Source: Pseudomonas putida (GTDB taxonomy: Bacteria > Pseudomonadota > Gammaproteobacteria > Pseudomonadales > Pseudomonadaceae). Taken from it: a stretch of 64,000 nucleotides of DNA. A program made the translations under genes and the position numbers. How positions within the stretch are numbered: the stretch's first letter is position 1; each line of letters begins with the position of its first letter. Below the pieces are notes generated by a model that saw only the letters and a list, made by a program, of their open reading frames with translations, searched no databases and was not told where the DNA came from. Where the stretch lies: assembly GCF_002906855.1 (NCBI RefSeq), contig NZ_MINI01000038.1:1054001-1118000 (forward strand), given 5' to 3'. Below are positions 9,439 to 18,057 of the stretch, one piece after another.

Positions 9439-9800
9439 CCTGGCACCATTTTGCCCGCTACGGCCTGGTCGGCATCGGCAACACGCTGGTGCACTGGCTG
9501 GTGTTCTTCGGCCTGCACCTGGCCCTAGGCCTGAAGCAGGCACCGAGTAATCTGCTGGCCTTTGCCGTGGCCGCGACCGTGTCCTATCAGCTCAACGCCC
9601 GCTACACCTTCGCGGTCAGGCCAACCGGCAAGCGCTACCTGCTGTTCCTGCTTGGCATGGGCTGCCTCAGCCTGGCGCTGGGAGCGCTTTCCGACCTGGC
9701 GGGCCTGTCGCCCTGGCTGACCTTGCTGACCTTCTCGGCAACCAGCCTGGTCGCGGGCTACTGCTTTTCGCACACCGTAGTGTTCAAACGGAGGGGCTGA
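9435..9800 (+). CDS. gtrA: GtrA-family lipid-linked glucose flippase
   Basis: This 121-residue protein has four transmembrane helices and the family hallmark pattern FARYGLVGIGNTLVHWLVFF near the N-terminus and SYQLNARYTF in the middle. GtrA proteins are thought to flip undecaprenyl-phosphate-glucose across the inner membrane. The start is the GTG at 9435 overlapping the upstream stop. The stop TGA touches the ATG of gtrB (position 9800), indicating translational coupling across all three genes. Confidence 0.87.
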   Translation: MTWHHFARYGLVGIGNTLVHWLVFFGLHLALGLKQAPSNLLAFAVAATVSYQLNARYTFAVRPTGKRYLLFLLGMGCLSLALGALSDLAGLSPWLTLLTFSATSLVAGYCFSHTVVFKRRG

Positions 9801-10738
9801 TGAACATTACTCTGATCGTGCCGGTGTTTAACGAGCAGGACACCCTGGAGCGCTTCTATGACGCGGTGCGCGGCGAACCGACGCTAAAGGACGTGACGGT
9901 GGAGATCCTGTTCGTCAACGATGGCAGCAGCGACGCCAGCGAAGACATCTGCGCCGAGTTGGCGGCGCGGGACGAGTGGGTCACGGTGGTCAACTTTTCG
10001 CGCAATTTTGGCAAGGAGTCGGCGCTGTTCGCCGGCCTCGAATATGCCGAAGGCGATGCCGTGGTGCCGATCGATGTCGATCTGCAAGATCCGGTCGACG
10101 TCATCGCGCAGATGATCGCGCTGTGGCGCGATGGCGCCGACGTGGTACTGGCCAAGCGTCGTAGCCGAGCCGCCGATACGCCCCTCAAACGCTGGAGTGC
10201 GCGCTTTTACTACCGCCTGCACAATCGTATTGCCTCAACCCATATCGAAGAGAACGTTGGCGACTTCCGCCTGCTCGACCGCAAGGTGGTGGCTGCGATC
10301 CGCCAGTTGCCGGAGCAGCAGCTGTTCATGAAGGGGGTGCTGTCGTGGGTGGGTTTTCGTACCGCGATCGTCGAATACGACCGGCCGGAGCGCGCGGCGG
10401 GCAACAGCAAGTTCAGCTTCTGGCGTTTGTGGAACCTGGCACTGGATGGCATCACCTCGTTCAGCACCGTGCCGCTGCGGCTGTGGAGCTACGTGGGCGC
10501 AGGGGTTTCGTTGTTCGCCTTTGCCTTTGCGGTGTACATGCTGATCGACAAGATGCTGCACGGCAATGATGTGCCAGGCTATCCCTCGATGATGACGGCG
10601 ATCCTGTTCCTGGGTGGGGTGCAGCTGATTGGCATCGGGATATTGGGGGAGTACGTCGGGCGGGTTTACCAGGAGACCAAGCATCGGCCGCGGTATGTGG
10701 TGCGCAAGGTGTTGGGACGTCGGCGTCAGCCTAGATGA
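9800..10738 (+). CDS. gtrB: GtrB-like bactoprenol glucosyltransferase
   Basis: This 312-residue protein has an N-terminal GT2 (GT-A fold) domain with the nucleotide-sugar motifs VNDGSSDAS (about residues 35-43) and DVDLQDP (about 93-99), and two C-terminal transmembrane helices (about 230-255 and 265-290), the standard GtrB/DPM1-like architecture. It is expected to transfer glucose from UDP-glucose to undecaprenyl phosphate on the cytoplasmic face, feeding GtrA and then the GtrII-like enzyme. Confidence 0.9.
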   Translation: MNITLIVPVFNEQDTLERFYDAVRGEPTLKDVTVEILFVNDGSSDASEDICAELAARDEWVTVVNFSRNFGKESALFAGLEYAEGDAVVPIDVDLQDPVDVIAQMIALWRDGADVVLAKRRSRAADTPLKRWSARFYYRLHNRIASTHIEENVGDFRLLDRKVVAAIRQLPEQQLFMKGVLSWVGFRTAIVEYDRPERAAGNSKFSFWRLWNLALDGITSFSTVPLRLWSYVGAGVSLFAFAFAVYMLIDKMLHGNDVPGYPSMMTAILFLGGVQLIGIGILGEYVGRVYQETKHRPRYVVRKVLGRRRQPR

Positions 10739-10746
10739 AATAAGGT

Positions 10747-10823
10747 GCCTGTACCGGCCTCCGCGGCTGAAGCCGCTCCTACAGGTTCGGAGCGGCTTCA
10801 GCCGCGAACAGGCCGGTACAGGC
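10747..10823. repeat. REP-type composite inverted repeat
   Basis: A two-layer inverted repeat. The outer arms GCCTGTACCGGCC (10747-10759) and GGCCGGTACAGGC (10811-10823) enclose inner arms of 17 bp, beginning GCGGCTGAAGCC at 10763 and beginning GGAGCGGCTTCA at 10789. It resembles paired (BIME-like) Pseudomonas putida REP elements. It lies between the convergent gtrB and reductase genes and may also end transcription. Confidence 0.8.
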
Positions 10824-10835
10824 GCTAGAGAATTA

Positions 10836-11810
10836 TCAGCCTTTCCACACCTGTGGATTCACCAGGTCCCGCGGCCGCTCACCGAGCAACGCTGCCCGCA
10901 GGTTCTCCATCGCCCGGTTGGCCATGGCCTCGCGGGTCTCGGCGGTGGCCGAGCCGATGTGCGGCAAGGTCAGCGCATTGGGCAGCTGGAACAGCGGCGA
11001 CTCGCTCAGCGGCTCCTTCTCATACACATCCAGGCCGGCGCCGCGAATAGTGCCATTGTGCAGCGCTTCGATCAGCGCCGCCTCGTCGACCACCGGGCCC
11101 CGGGCGATGTTGATCAGGAACGCGCTCGGTTTCATCAGCTTCAGTTCACGGGCGCCGATCAGCTTGCGCGTGGCGTCGGACAGCGGCACCACCAGGCAGA
11201 CGAAGTCGGCCTCGGCCAGCAGTTGCTCGAGGCTGCGGTACTGGGCGCCCAGTTCCTGCTCCAGTGTAGTCTTGCGGCTGTTGCCGGCATACAGGATCGA
11301 CATGTTGAAGCCGAAGCGGCCACGGCGGGCGATCGCGGCGCCGATATTGCCCAGGCCGACAATGCCCAGCGTCTTGCCATGCACGTCGCTACCGAAGTGC
11401 GATGGGGCGACCGTGGCCTGCCAGTGGCCGGCCTTAGTCCACGCGTCCAGCTCGGCGGTGCGGCGGGCACAGCCCATGATCAGCGAAAAACCTAGGTCGG
11501 CGGTGCTTTCGGTGAGCACGTCCGGGGTGTTGGTCAGGGCAATGCCGCGCTCGTTGAAATAGTCGACGTCGTAGTTGTCGAAGCCTACCGAAACGCTCGA
11601 CACCACTTCGAGCTTGCCCGCGCCTTCGAGCTGCGCGCGGCCGAGCTTGCGGCCAGCGCCGATCAGGCCGTGGGCCTCGGGCAGGGCTTCGTTGAACTGG
11701 GCACTGATGTCGCCGAGCTTGGGGTTCGGCACGATCACGTTGAAGTCTTGCTGCAGGCGCTCGGCCATGGCCGGGGTGATACGGCTGAAGGCCAGGACGG
11801 TCTTTTTCAT
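10836..11810 (-). CDS. D-isomer 2-hydroxyacid dehydrogenase (2-ketoaldonate/hydroxypyruvate reductase type)
   Basis: This 324-residue protein has the NAD(P)-binding motif GIVGLGNIG (about residues 149-157) and the catalytic Arg, Glu and His set: Arg in INIARGPVVDE (about 234-244), Glu in the YEKEP segment and His in LPHIGSAT (about 284-291). The TADLGFSLIM signature is also present. It most resembles GhrB/TkrA, which reduce 2-ketogluconate, glyoxylate or hydroxypyruvate. It stands alone, convergent with gtrB and in the same direction as the LysR gene upstream (80-base gap). Exact substrate preference is inferred. Confidence 0.88.
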   Translation of the reverse strand: MKKTVLAFSRITPAMAERLQQDFNVIVPNPKLGDISAQFNEALPEAHGLIGAGRKLGRAQLEGAGKLEVVSSVSVGFDNYDVDYFNERGIALTNTPDVLTESTADLGFSLIMGCARRTAELDAWTKAGHWQATVAPSHFGSDVHGKTLGIVGLGNIGAAIARRGRFGFNMSILYAGNSRKTTLEQELGAQYRSLEQLLAEADFVCLVVPLSDATRKLIGARELKLMKPSAFLINIARGPVVDEAALIEALHNGTIRGAGLDVYEKEPLSESPLFQLPNALTLPHIGSATAETREAMANRAMENLRAALLGERPRDLVNPQVWKG

Positions 11811-11890
11811 CGGGCAACTTCTCAGGGCGGTGGCTGGGGTTGATTGGTTAGCAACCTACCATTGTCCACCGCCGCCGTGCAGCAGCTTTT

Positions 11891-12838
11891 TCAGTTGGCG
11901 ATCAGCATTTCATGGGTTTTCAGGTCGGCTTCATGGGCCGCCAGAATCTCCGGCAGCGAGTTGCGCAGGTACTCGACCCAGGTCTTGATCTTGGCATCCA
12001 GGTACTGGCGTGAAGGGTAGATGGCATACAGGTTCAGCTCCTGCAACCGGTACTCCGGCATCACCCGGACCAGGCTGCCGTCACGCAAGCCATCGATGAC
12101 CGAATAGATCGGCAACACACCCATGCCCATGCCACTGCGGATTGCGGTTTTCATCGCATCCGCCGAGTTGACCTGGAACGGCGAGCTGGTGATGTTCACC
12201 AGCTCCTGGCCTTCCGGGCCGTCGAACAGCCATTTTTCCAGCGGAATCACCGGGCTGACCATGCGCAGACAAGAGTGCTTGAGCAGGTCGACCGGCTTAT
12301 GCGCAAAACCGTGCTTGGCCACGTACTCGGGCGAGGCGCAGACAATGCTGTAGGTGATGCCCAGGCGCTGCGAGACGAAACCGGAATCCGGCAGCTCTGT
12401 GGCCAGCACGATGGACACGTCGTAGCCCTCGTCGAGCAGGTCGGGCACGCGGTTGGCCATGGTCAGGTCGAAGGTCACGTCCGGGTGCGACTCGCGGTAG
12501 CGGGCGATGGCATCGACCACGAAGTGCTGACCGACCCCGGTCATCGAATGCACCTTCAGCTGGCCGGCAGGCCGGGCATGGGCATCGCTGGCTTCGGCTT
12601 CGGCTTCTTCGACGTAGGTGAGGATCTGTTCACAGCGCATCAGGTAACGCTTGCCTGCCTCGGTCAGGGCGATGCGCCGGGTGGTGCGGTTGAGCAGCCG
12701 GGTTTGCAGATGGGCTTCCAGGTTGGAGACCGCCCGCGACACGTTCGCGGTGGTCGTATCCAGTTGCGCCGCGGCAGCAGTAAAGCTGCCTAGCTGGGCT
12801 ACGCAACTGAAAGCACGCATGTTTTGCAGGGTGTCCAT
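11891..12838 (-). CDS. LysR-type transcriptional regulator, divergent from the FUSC efflux operon
   Basis: This 315-residue protein has an N-terminal winged helix-turn-helix (about residues 1-60: FSCVAQLGSFTAAAAQLDTTTANVSRAVSNLEAHL) and a C-terminal substrate-binding domain. It resembles the LysR clade that controls aromatic-acid or drug efflux. It is divergent from the outer-membrane lipoprotein gene with 180 bases between starts, the usual layout for a LysR regulator of the adjacent operon. Confidence 0.9.
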   Translation of the reverse strand: MDTLQNMRAFSCVAQLGSFTAAAAQLDTTTANVSRAVSNLEAHLQTRLLNRTTRRIALTEAGKRYLMRCEQILTYVEEAEAEASDAHARPAGQLKVHSMTGVGQHFVVDAIARYRESHPDVTFDLTMANRVPDLLDEGYDVSIVLATELPDSGFVSQRLGITYSIVCASPEYVAKHGFAHKPVDLLKHSCLRMVSPVIPLEKWLFDGPEGQELVNITSSPFQVNSADAMKTAIRSGMGMGVLPIYSVIDGLRDGSLVRVMPEYRLQELNLYAIYPSRQYLDAKIKTWVEYLRNSLPEILAAHEADLKTHEMLIAN

Positions 12839-13018
12839 GGGTCACTCTCAAGGTAGAGGACGAAATTGTGTCACGAAGTAACGCGAATGTGCGTTCGACC
12901 AAAGCCGGATTATCGCTGTTTCGGTAACAAAGATTCGCAGGAATATGCGCTTATCGCCAGTGCGGCGGCCCCCTAGAATTGCCCGGCCCCTCCACCTCTT
13001 CCTCGGGAAATCGCAGCT

Positions 13019-14548
13019 GTGCCGCGTCGCATCATCAGAACGCTTCAAGTGTTCAGTGCCTGTGCCCTTAGTCTCACCTTGAGCGGCTGTATCGGAACCT
13101 GGGGTATCGCCCCGCAAAGCAAGACCCTGCAAGCCAATACCTTGACCACCGACGCGGCCATTCGCGAAGCGGCCAGCGACGCGCACTGGCCTGACCAGCG
13201 CTGGTGGCAGGCTTATGGCGACCCACAACTCGACCGCTGGATCGACCTGGCCGTGGCCGGTAGCCCGAGCCTGGCCATGGCGGCGGCGCGAGTGCGTGAA
13301 GCCAAGGCCATGGCCGGTGTGGTCGAGTCGGCGGAAAAGCTCCAGGTCAATGGTGACGCCACGCTCAAGCGGCACAACTGGCCCGAGGATCAGTTCTACG
13401 GCCCAGGCGCGTTGTCGGGCGCCAACACCTGGGACAACAACGCCGCCTTCGGTTTCAGCTACGCGCTGGACCTGTGGGGCCGCGAACGCAACGCCAGCGA
13501 GCAGGCCGTGGACCAGGCGCACATGAGCGTGGCCGAGGCCCGCCAGGCCCAGCTGGAACTGCAGAACAACGTGGTGCGTGCCTACATCCAGCTGAGCCTG
13601 CATTTCGCCCAGCGCGACATCGTCAAGGCCGAGCTCGAACAGCAGGAACAGATCCTGGCCCTGGCCAAGCGCCGCCTGGACGGCGGCATCGGCACCCATT
13701 TCGAGGTCAGCCAGGCCGAGGCGCCGCTGCCCGAAACCCATCGCCAGCTAGACAGCCTCGACGAGGAAATCGCCCTGACCCGCAACCAGCTGGCGGCGTT
13801 GGCCGGCAAAGGCCCAGGGGAGGGCGCGCAGTTGCAACGGCCGACCCTGGCCCTCGCCGCACCTCTGAAACTGCCGTCGAACCTGCCTGCCGAACTGGTC
13901 GGCCAGCGCCCGGACGTGGTCGCCAGCCGTTGGCAGGTCGCCGCCCAGGCTCGCGGCATCGATGTCGCCCATGGTGGTTTCTTCCCCAACGTCGACCTGG
14001 TCGGCAGCCTCGGCTTCATGGCCACTGGCGGCGGCCCGCTGGAGTTCCTGACCGGGCGCAAGTTCAACTACAACGTCGGCCCGGCGATCAGCCTGCCGAT
14101 CTTCGACGGCGGCCGCCTGCGCTCGCAGCTGGGCGTGGCCTCGGCGGGTTATGACGTGGCCGTGGCGCGCTACAACCAGACCGTGGTCGGTGCGCTGAAA
14201 AACATTTCCGACCAGTTGATCCGCCGTGAATCGATGAAGGAACAGTCGCACTTCGCCGCCGAGTCGGTGGCCGCTGCGCAGAAGACCTACGACATCGCCA
14301 CGGTGGCCTTCCAGCGCGGCCTGACCGACTACCTCAACGTGCTCAATGCGCAGACCCTGCTGTTCCGCCAACAGCAGGTGCAGCAGCAGGTGCAGGCTGC
14401 ACGCCTGATTGCCCATGCCGAGCTGGTCACCGCCCTGGGCGGCGGCCTGCAGGCTGGCCAGGACGTGCCGAAGGAAGAACACCAGGCCGCGCCGAAAACC
14501 CCGGCCACCCTGGCCATTTTCGACAAGAAGCCGGATAACGCCGAATGA
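13019..14548 (+). CDS. NodT-family outer-membrane efflux lipoprotein
   Basis: This 509-residue protein has a lipoprotein signal peptide ending LTLSGC (lipobox, Cys about residue 24), then two outer-membrane-efflux-protein repeats rich in coiled-coil Ala/Gln/Glu (AMAAARVREAKA…, AYIQLSLHFAQ). The conserved ALDLWGRERNA and PADLVGQRPDVVASR-like segments are present (here PAELVGQRPDVVASR). It is the TolC-like exit channel of the operon. The start is GTG 13019. The stop overlaps the FUSC gene by four bases. Confidence 0.92.
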   Translation: MPRRIIRTLQVFSACALSLTLSGCIGTWGIAPQSKTLQANTLTTDAAIREAASDAHWPDQRWWQAYGDPQLDRWIDLAVAGSPSLAMAAARVREAKAMAGVVESAEKLQVNGDATLKRHNWPEDQFYGPGALSGANTWDNNAAFGFSYALDLWGRERNASEQAVDQAHMSVAEARQAQLELQNNVVRAYIQLSLHFAQRDIVKAELEQQEQILALAKRRLDGGIGTHFEVSQAEAPLPETHRQLDSLDEEIALTRNQLAALAGKGPGEGAQLQRPTLALAAPLKLPSNLPAELVGQRPDVVASRWQVAAQARGIDVAHGGFFPNVDLVGSLGFMATGGGPLEFLTGRKFNYNVGPAISLPIFDGGRLRSQLGVASAGYDVAVARYNQTVVGALKNISDQLIRRESMKEQSHFAAESVAAAQKTYDIATVAFQRGLTDYLNVLNAQTLLFRQQQVQQQVQAARLIAHAELVTALGGGLQAGQDVPKEEHQAAPKTPATLAIFDKKPDNAE

Positions 14549-16722
14549 GCACTTCCAGTTTGCCCGTGCGCTGGCTGCAGAGCCTGGAATGGCGCCGGGG
14601 CTTCTTTGCCTGGGCGCGCACCGACGGGGTGACCTGGGTGTACATCTTCAAGGTGCTGGCGGCCGCGTTCATCACGCTGTGGCTGGCCATGCGCCTGGAA
14701 TTGCCGCAACCGCGCACGGCGATGATCACCGTGTTCATCGTCATGCAGCCGCAGAGCGGCCATGTGTTCGCCAAGAGCTTCTACCGGGTGCTCGGCACCC
14801 TGGCCGGCTCGGCGATGATGGTCGCGCTTATTGCCATCTTCCCGCAGAACACCGAACTGTTCCTGCCCAGCCTGGCGGTGTGGGTTGGCCTGTGCTCGGC
14901 CGGCGCCATGCGCTACCGCACCTTCCGCGCCTATGGCTTCGTGCTCGCCGGCTACACGGCGGCGATGATCGGCCTGCCCGTGCTGCAGCACCCGGACCAG
15001 GCGTTCATGGCGGCCGTGTGGCGGGTACTGGAAATCGCCCTGGGCATCCTGGTGTCGACCTTCGTCAGCGCCGCGATCCTGCCGCAGTCGGCCAGTGCCG
15101 CCATGCGCAACGCCCTGTACCAGCGCTTTGGCGTATTTGCCGGGGTGGTGGTGGAAGCCTTGCGCGGCGATAGCCAGCGCGACCGCTTCGAAACCAGCAA
15201 CGTGCGCTTCGTCGCCGAGGCGGTGGGGCTGGAGAGCCTGCGCAACGTCACCGCCTTCGAGGACCCGCACATGCGCCGCCGCTCTGGCCGGCTGGTGCGC
15301 ATGAACAGCGAGTTCATGGCCATCACCACGCGCTTCAACGCCCTGCACCGCCTGCTGGAGCGCCTGCGCGCCCGCGGCCCGCTGCAGATTGTCGGCGCCA
15401 TCGAGCCGGGCCTGAACACCTTGGTGGAGCTGCTGCAGCCTTATGTCGGCCGGGCGCTGACTGACGCCGATGCGCTGCGCCTGACCCTGGAGCTGGCGGC
15501 CTACAAGGAAGGCCTGCAGGCGCAGGTGCGTGGCCTGCGCGCCGACTATGTGGCAACCCAGCCCAGCGAATCCGACCTGCTCGACTTCCATACCGCATTC
15601 GAGCTGCTCTACCGCTTCGTCGACGAGATGTACAGCTACGCCGAAACCCACGCCTCGCTGGCTGCGCACAAGCACGAGCGCGAGCAGTGGGATGAGCCCT
15701 ACGTGGCGCAGACCAGCTGGCTGGTGTCGTTGGCCGCCGGTGTGCGTGCCTCGGCAGTGCTGTTGCTGCTGGGCAGCTACTGGCTGATGAGCGACTGGCC
15801 CAGCGGCGCCATGATGACCCTGATCGCCACCGTCACCGTGGGCCTCTCGGCCGCTTCGCCGAACCCCAAACGCATGTCGTTCCAGATGGCCTGCGGCACG
15901 GCGATCGGTGCCTTCATCGGCTTCTTCGAAACCTTCTTCGTGTTCCCCTGGATCGATGGCTTCCCGCTGCTGTGCATGGTCCTGGCGCCGGTGTTCGTGC
16001 TCGGTGCGTTTCTGTCGTCGCGGCCAGCATACGCCGGTTACGGCATCGGCCTGCTGGTGTTCTTCGCCATCGGTTCGGTGCCGAACAACCTGACCGTCTA
16101 CGACCCGTACAGCTTCATCAACGACTACATCGGCATGGTCATCGGCATGTTCGTCTGCGCCGCAGCGGGGGCGATCATCCTGCCGCCGAACAGCCGCTGG
16201 CTGTGGAGCCGCCTGGAGCAGGAGCTGCGCGGGCAGGTGCTGTTCGCCATCAGCGGGCGCCTGCGCGGCCTTGGCTCGGCCTTCGAAAGCCGCACCCGCG
16301 ACCTGTTGCACCAGGCCTATGGCCTGGCTGCCGGCAAGCCGCAGGTGCAGAGCCAGCTGATGGGCTGGATGTTCACCGTGCTGGAAATCGGCCACGCGAT
16401 CATCGAACTGCGCAAGGAGCAGGCCCGTGCGCCGATCCACCCGGCCTACGCCGAGTCGCAGCCGTGGCGCCAGGCCATTCGTGTGATGGGGCGCGCCCTG
16501 GCCCGCCTGTTCCTGCAGCCCAGCGCCAGCAACCACGAACGTGCCCTGGTCGCGGTGGACCACGCCATCGCTCGCGTGCAGGCCACCGACGAACCCTTCG
16601 CCCGGCACTTCGACACTTCGGTGCTGCGCCGTGCGCAGAGCTACCTGCACTTCATCCGTTCATCCCTGCTGGACCCACAGTCGCCGCTGGCACCGGCGAA
16701 AGGACTGCACCGTGCTCCGTGA
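14545..16722 (+). CDS. FUSC-family inner-membrane efflux protein (AaeB/fusaric-acid resistance type)
   Basis: This 725-residue protein has two hydrophobic halves (helices at about residues 30-180 and 385-520), each followed by a soluble cytoplasmic region, the layout of FUSC/AaeB proteins. The segment FKVLAAAFITLWLAMRLELPQPRTAMITVFIVMQ is typical. It should be the inner-membrane pump for aromatic acids or fusaric-acid-like compounds. Neighbours supply the channel (upstream), a DUF1656 small protein and the HlyD adaptor (downstream), giving a complete tripartite set. Confidence 0.92.
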   Translation: MSTSSLPVRWLQSLEWRRGFFAWARTDGVTWVYIFKVLAAAFITLWLAMRLELPQPRTAMITVFIVMQPQSGHVFAKSFYRVLGTLAGSAMMVALIAIFPQNTELFLPSLAVWVGLCSAGAMRYRTFRAYGFVLAGYTAAMIGLPVLQHPDQAFMAAVWRVLEIALGILVSTFVSAAILPQSASAAMRNALYQRFGVFAGVVVEALRGDSQRDRFETSNVRFVAEAVGLESLRNVTAFEDPHMRRRSGRLVRMNSEFMAITTRFNALHRLLERLRARGPLQIVGAIEPGLNTLVELLQPYVGRALTDADALRLTLELAAYKEGLQAQVRGLRADYVATQPSESDLLDFHTAFELLYRFVDEMYSYAETHASLAAHKHEREQWDEPYVAQTSWLVSLAAGVRASAVLLLLGSYWLMSDWPSGAMMTLIATVTVGLSAASPNPKRMSFQMACGTAIGAFIGFFETFFVFPWIDGFPLLCMVLAPVFVLGAFLSSRPAYAGYGIGLLVFFAIGSVPNNLTVYDPYSFINDYIGMVIGMFVCAAAGAIILPPNSRWLWSRLEQELRGQVLFAISGRLRGLGSAFESRTRDLLHQAYGLAAGKPQVQSQLMGWMFTVLEIGHAIIELRKEQARAPIHPAYAESQPWRQAIRVMGRALARLFLQPSASNHERALVAVDHAIARVQATDEPFARHFDTSVLRRAQSYLHFIRSSLLDPQSPLAPAKGLHRAP

Positions 16723-16927
16723 AATCATGCCCCGCGAGATCGCCTTCCATGGCGTGTACCTGCCCACCATGACCCTGATGTTCCTGTTCGCTCTCGGCCT
16801 GGCCTGGGGCCTGGACCGGTTCATCGCCAGCCATGATGGTTACCGCTTCTTCTGGCACCCGGCGCTGCTGCGCCTGAGCCTGTTCGTCTGCCTGTTCGGC
16901 GCCCTGGCGCTGTCGCTCTACTGGTGA
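16712..16927 (+). CDS. DUF1656 small membrane protein (AaeX-like)
   Basis: This 71-residue protein has two transmembrane helices (about residues 14-34 and 48-68) and the family pattern REIAFHGVYLPT near the N-terminus. It accompanies FUSC/HlyD genes throughout Proteobacteria; its function is unknown. GTG 16712 is chosen because an AAAGGA ribosome-binding site lies about seven bases upstream, inside the end of the FUSC gene (overlap of 11 bases). ATG 16727 is the alternative start. Confidence 0.82.
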   Translation: MLREIMPREIAFHGVYLPTMTLMFLFALGLAWGLDRFIASHDGYRFFWHPALLRLSLFVCLFGALALSLYW

Positions 16928-16937
16928 GAATCCTTCG

Positions 16938-17798
16938 ATGAAAAAGTTTTTCAGCCTGATCGCCACCCTGCTGGTGCTGACCGCTGCCGTGGTGATCGGT
17001 CGCCAGTTGTGGTTGCACTACATGACCACGCCATGGACCCGCGACGGCCGCGTGCGCGCCGACATCATCAACGTCGCCGCCGATGTGCCGGGCTATGTGG
17101 TGGACGTCCCCGTCAAGGACAACCAGCGGGTGAAGAAGGGCGACCTGCTGATCCAGATCGACCCTGAGCACTACCAGTTGGCGGTCGACCAGGCCAAGGC
17201 CCTTGTCGCCTCGCGCAAGGCCACCTGGGAAATGCGCAAGGTCAACGCCAAGCGCCGTGCCGACATGGACAACCTGGTGATCTCCAAGGAAAACCGCGAC
17301 GACGCCAGCAACATCGCCAACTCCGCCCTGGCCGACTACCAACAGGCCCAGGCTGAACTGGCGGCGGCCGAGCTGAACCTCAAGCGCACCCATATCGTCG
17401 CCACGGTAGACGGCTACGTGACCAACCTGAACATCCACAAGGGCGACTATGCGCGTACCGGCGAAGCGGTGATGGCGGTGGTCGACGAGAACTCGTTCTG
17501 GGTCTACGGCTTCTTCGAGGAAACTAAGTTGCCGCATGTGAAGGTCGGCGACCAGGCCGAGCTGCAGATGATGAGCGGTGAGCGTATCAAGGGGCATGTG
17601 GAGAGCATCGCCCGCGGTATCTACGACCGCGACAACCCACAGAGCCGCGAGCTGATCGCCGATGTGAACCCGACCTTCAACTGGGTGCGCCTGGCGCAGC
17701 GGGTGCCGGTGCGGATTCACATCGATGAAGTGCCGGACGGTTTCCTGCTGGCGGCGGGGACGACTTGTACGGTGGTGGTGAAGCCGGGCGAGGAATAG
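16938..17798 (+). CDS. HlyD-family periplasmic adaptor (AaeA-like)
   Basis: This 286-residue protein has one N-terminal membrane anchor (about residues 5-25), a barrel-sandwich (lipoyl) domain split around a short helical hairpin, with PGYVVDVPVKDNQRVKKGDLL (about 52-72) and VDGYVTNLNIHKGDYARTG (about 155-173), and a C-terminal beta-barrel domain. The short hairpin is typical of AaeA-type adaptors paired with FUSC pumps. It is the last gene of the four-gene efflux operon. Confidence 0.9.
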   Translation: MKKFFSLIATLLVLTAAVVIGRQLWLHYMTTPWTRDGRVRADIINVAADVPGYVVDVPVKDNQRVKKGDLLIQIDPEHYQLAVDQAKALVASRKATWEMRKVNAKRRADMDNLVISKENRDDASNIANSALADYQQAQAELAAAELNLKRTHIVATVDGYVTNLNIHKGDYARTGEAVMAVVDENSFWVYGFFEETKLPHVKVGDQAELQMMSGERIKGHVESIARGIYDRDNPQSRELIADVNPTFNWVRLAQRVPVRIHIDEVPDGFLLAAGTTCTVVVKPGEE

Positions 17799-18057
17799 CC
17801 AAAGTATATGTTGGCCGTATCTATATCTTTGGGAAAAGGACTACAAGAGGGTAGGAAGTGGATGGCATGAGCTGAATGTAGCTCGCGTTGCACAATGCCG
17901 TTTTCGCGTTGCCGGCTATGGCGATCCGGAAAAGGAATGGCCCCGCAATGCGGGGCCATTGATACGTACCTAGCGTCATCACCAGCATGACCATCAGGTC
18001 TTCTGGGAGAGGGCAACTTAGGGCTGCACCGCGAATGCTAATACAGGATGGACGAGT

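Noticed and set aside
14329..16650. Minus-strand 773-residue open frame under the FUSC gene
   Set aside because: It is a shadow of the FUSC and NodT genes; composition is typical of antisense translation.
17799..18057. Possible small gene or antitoxin before the HEPN gene
   Set aside because: The 259 bases contain no frame with both a ribosome-binding site and reasonable length; a short frame over the HEPN start is out of phase and lacks motifs.
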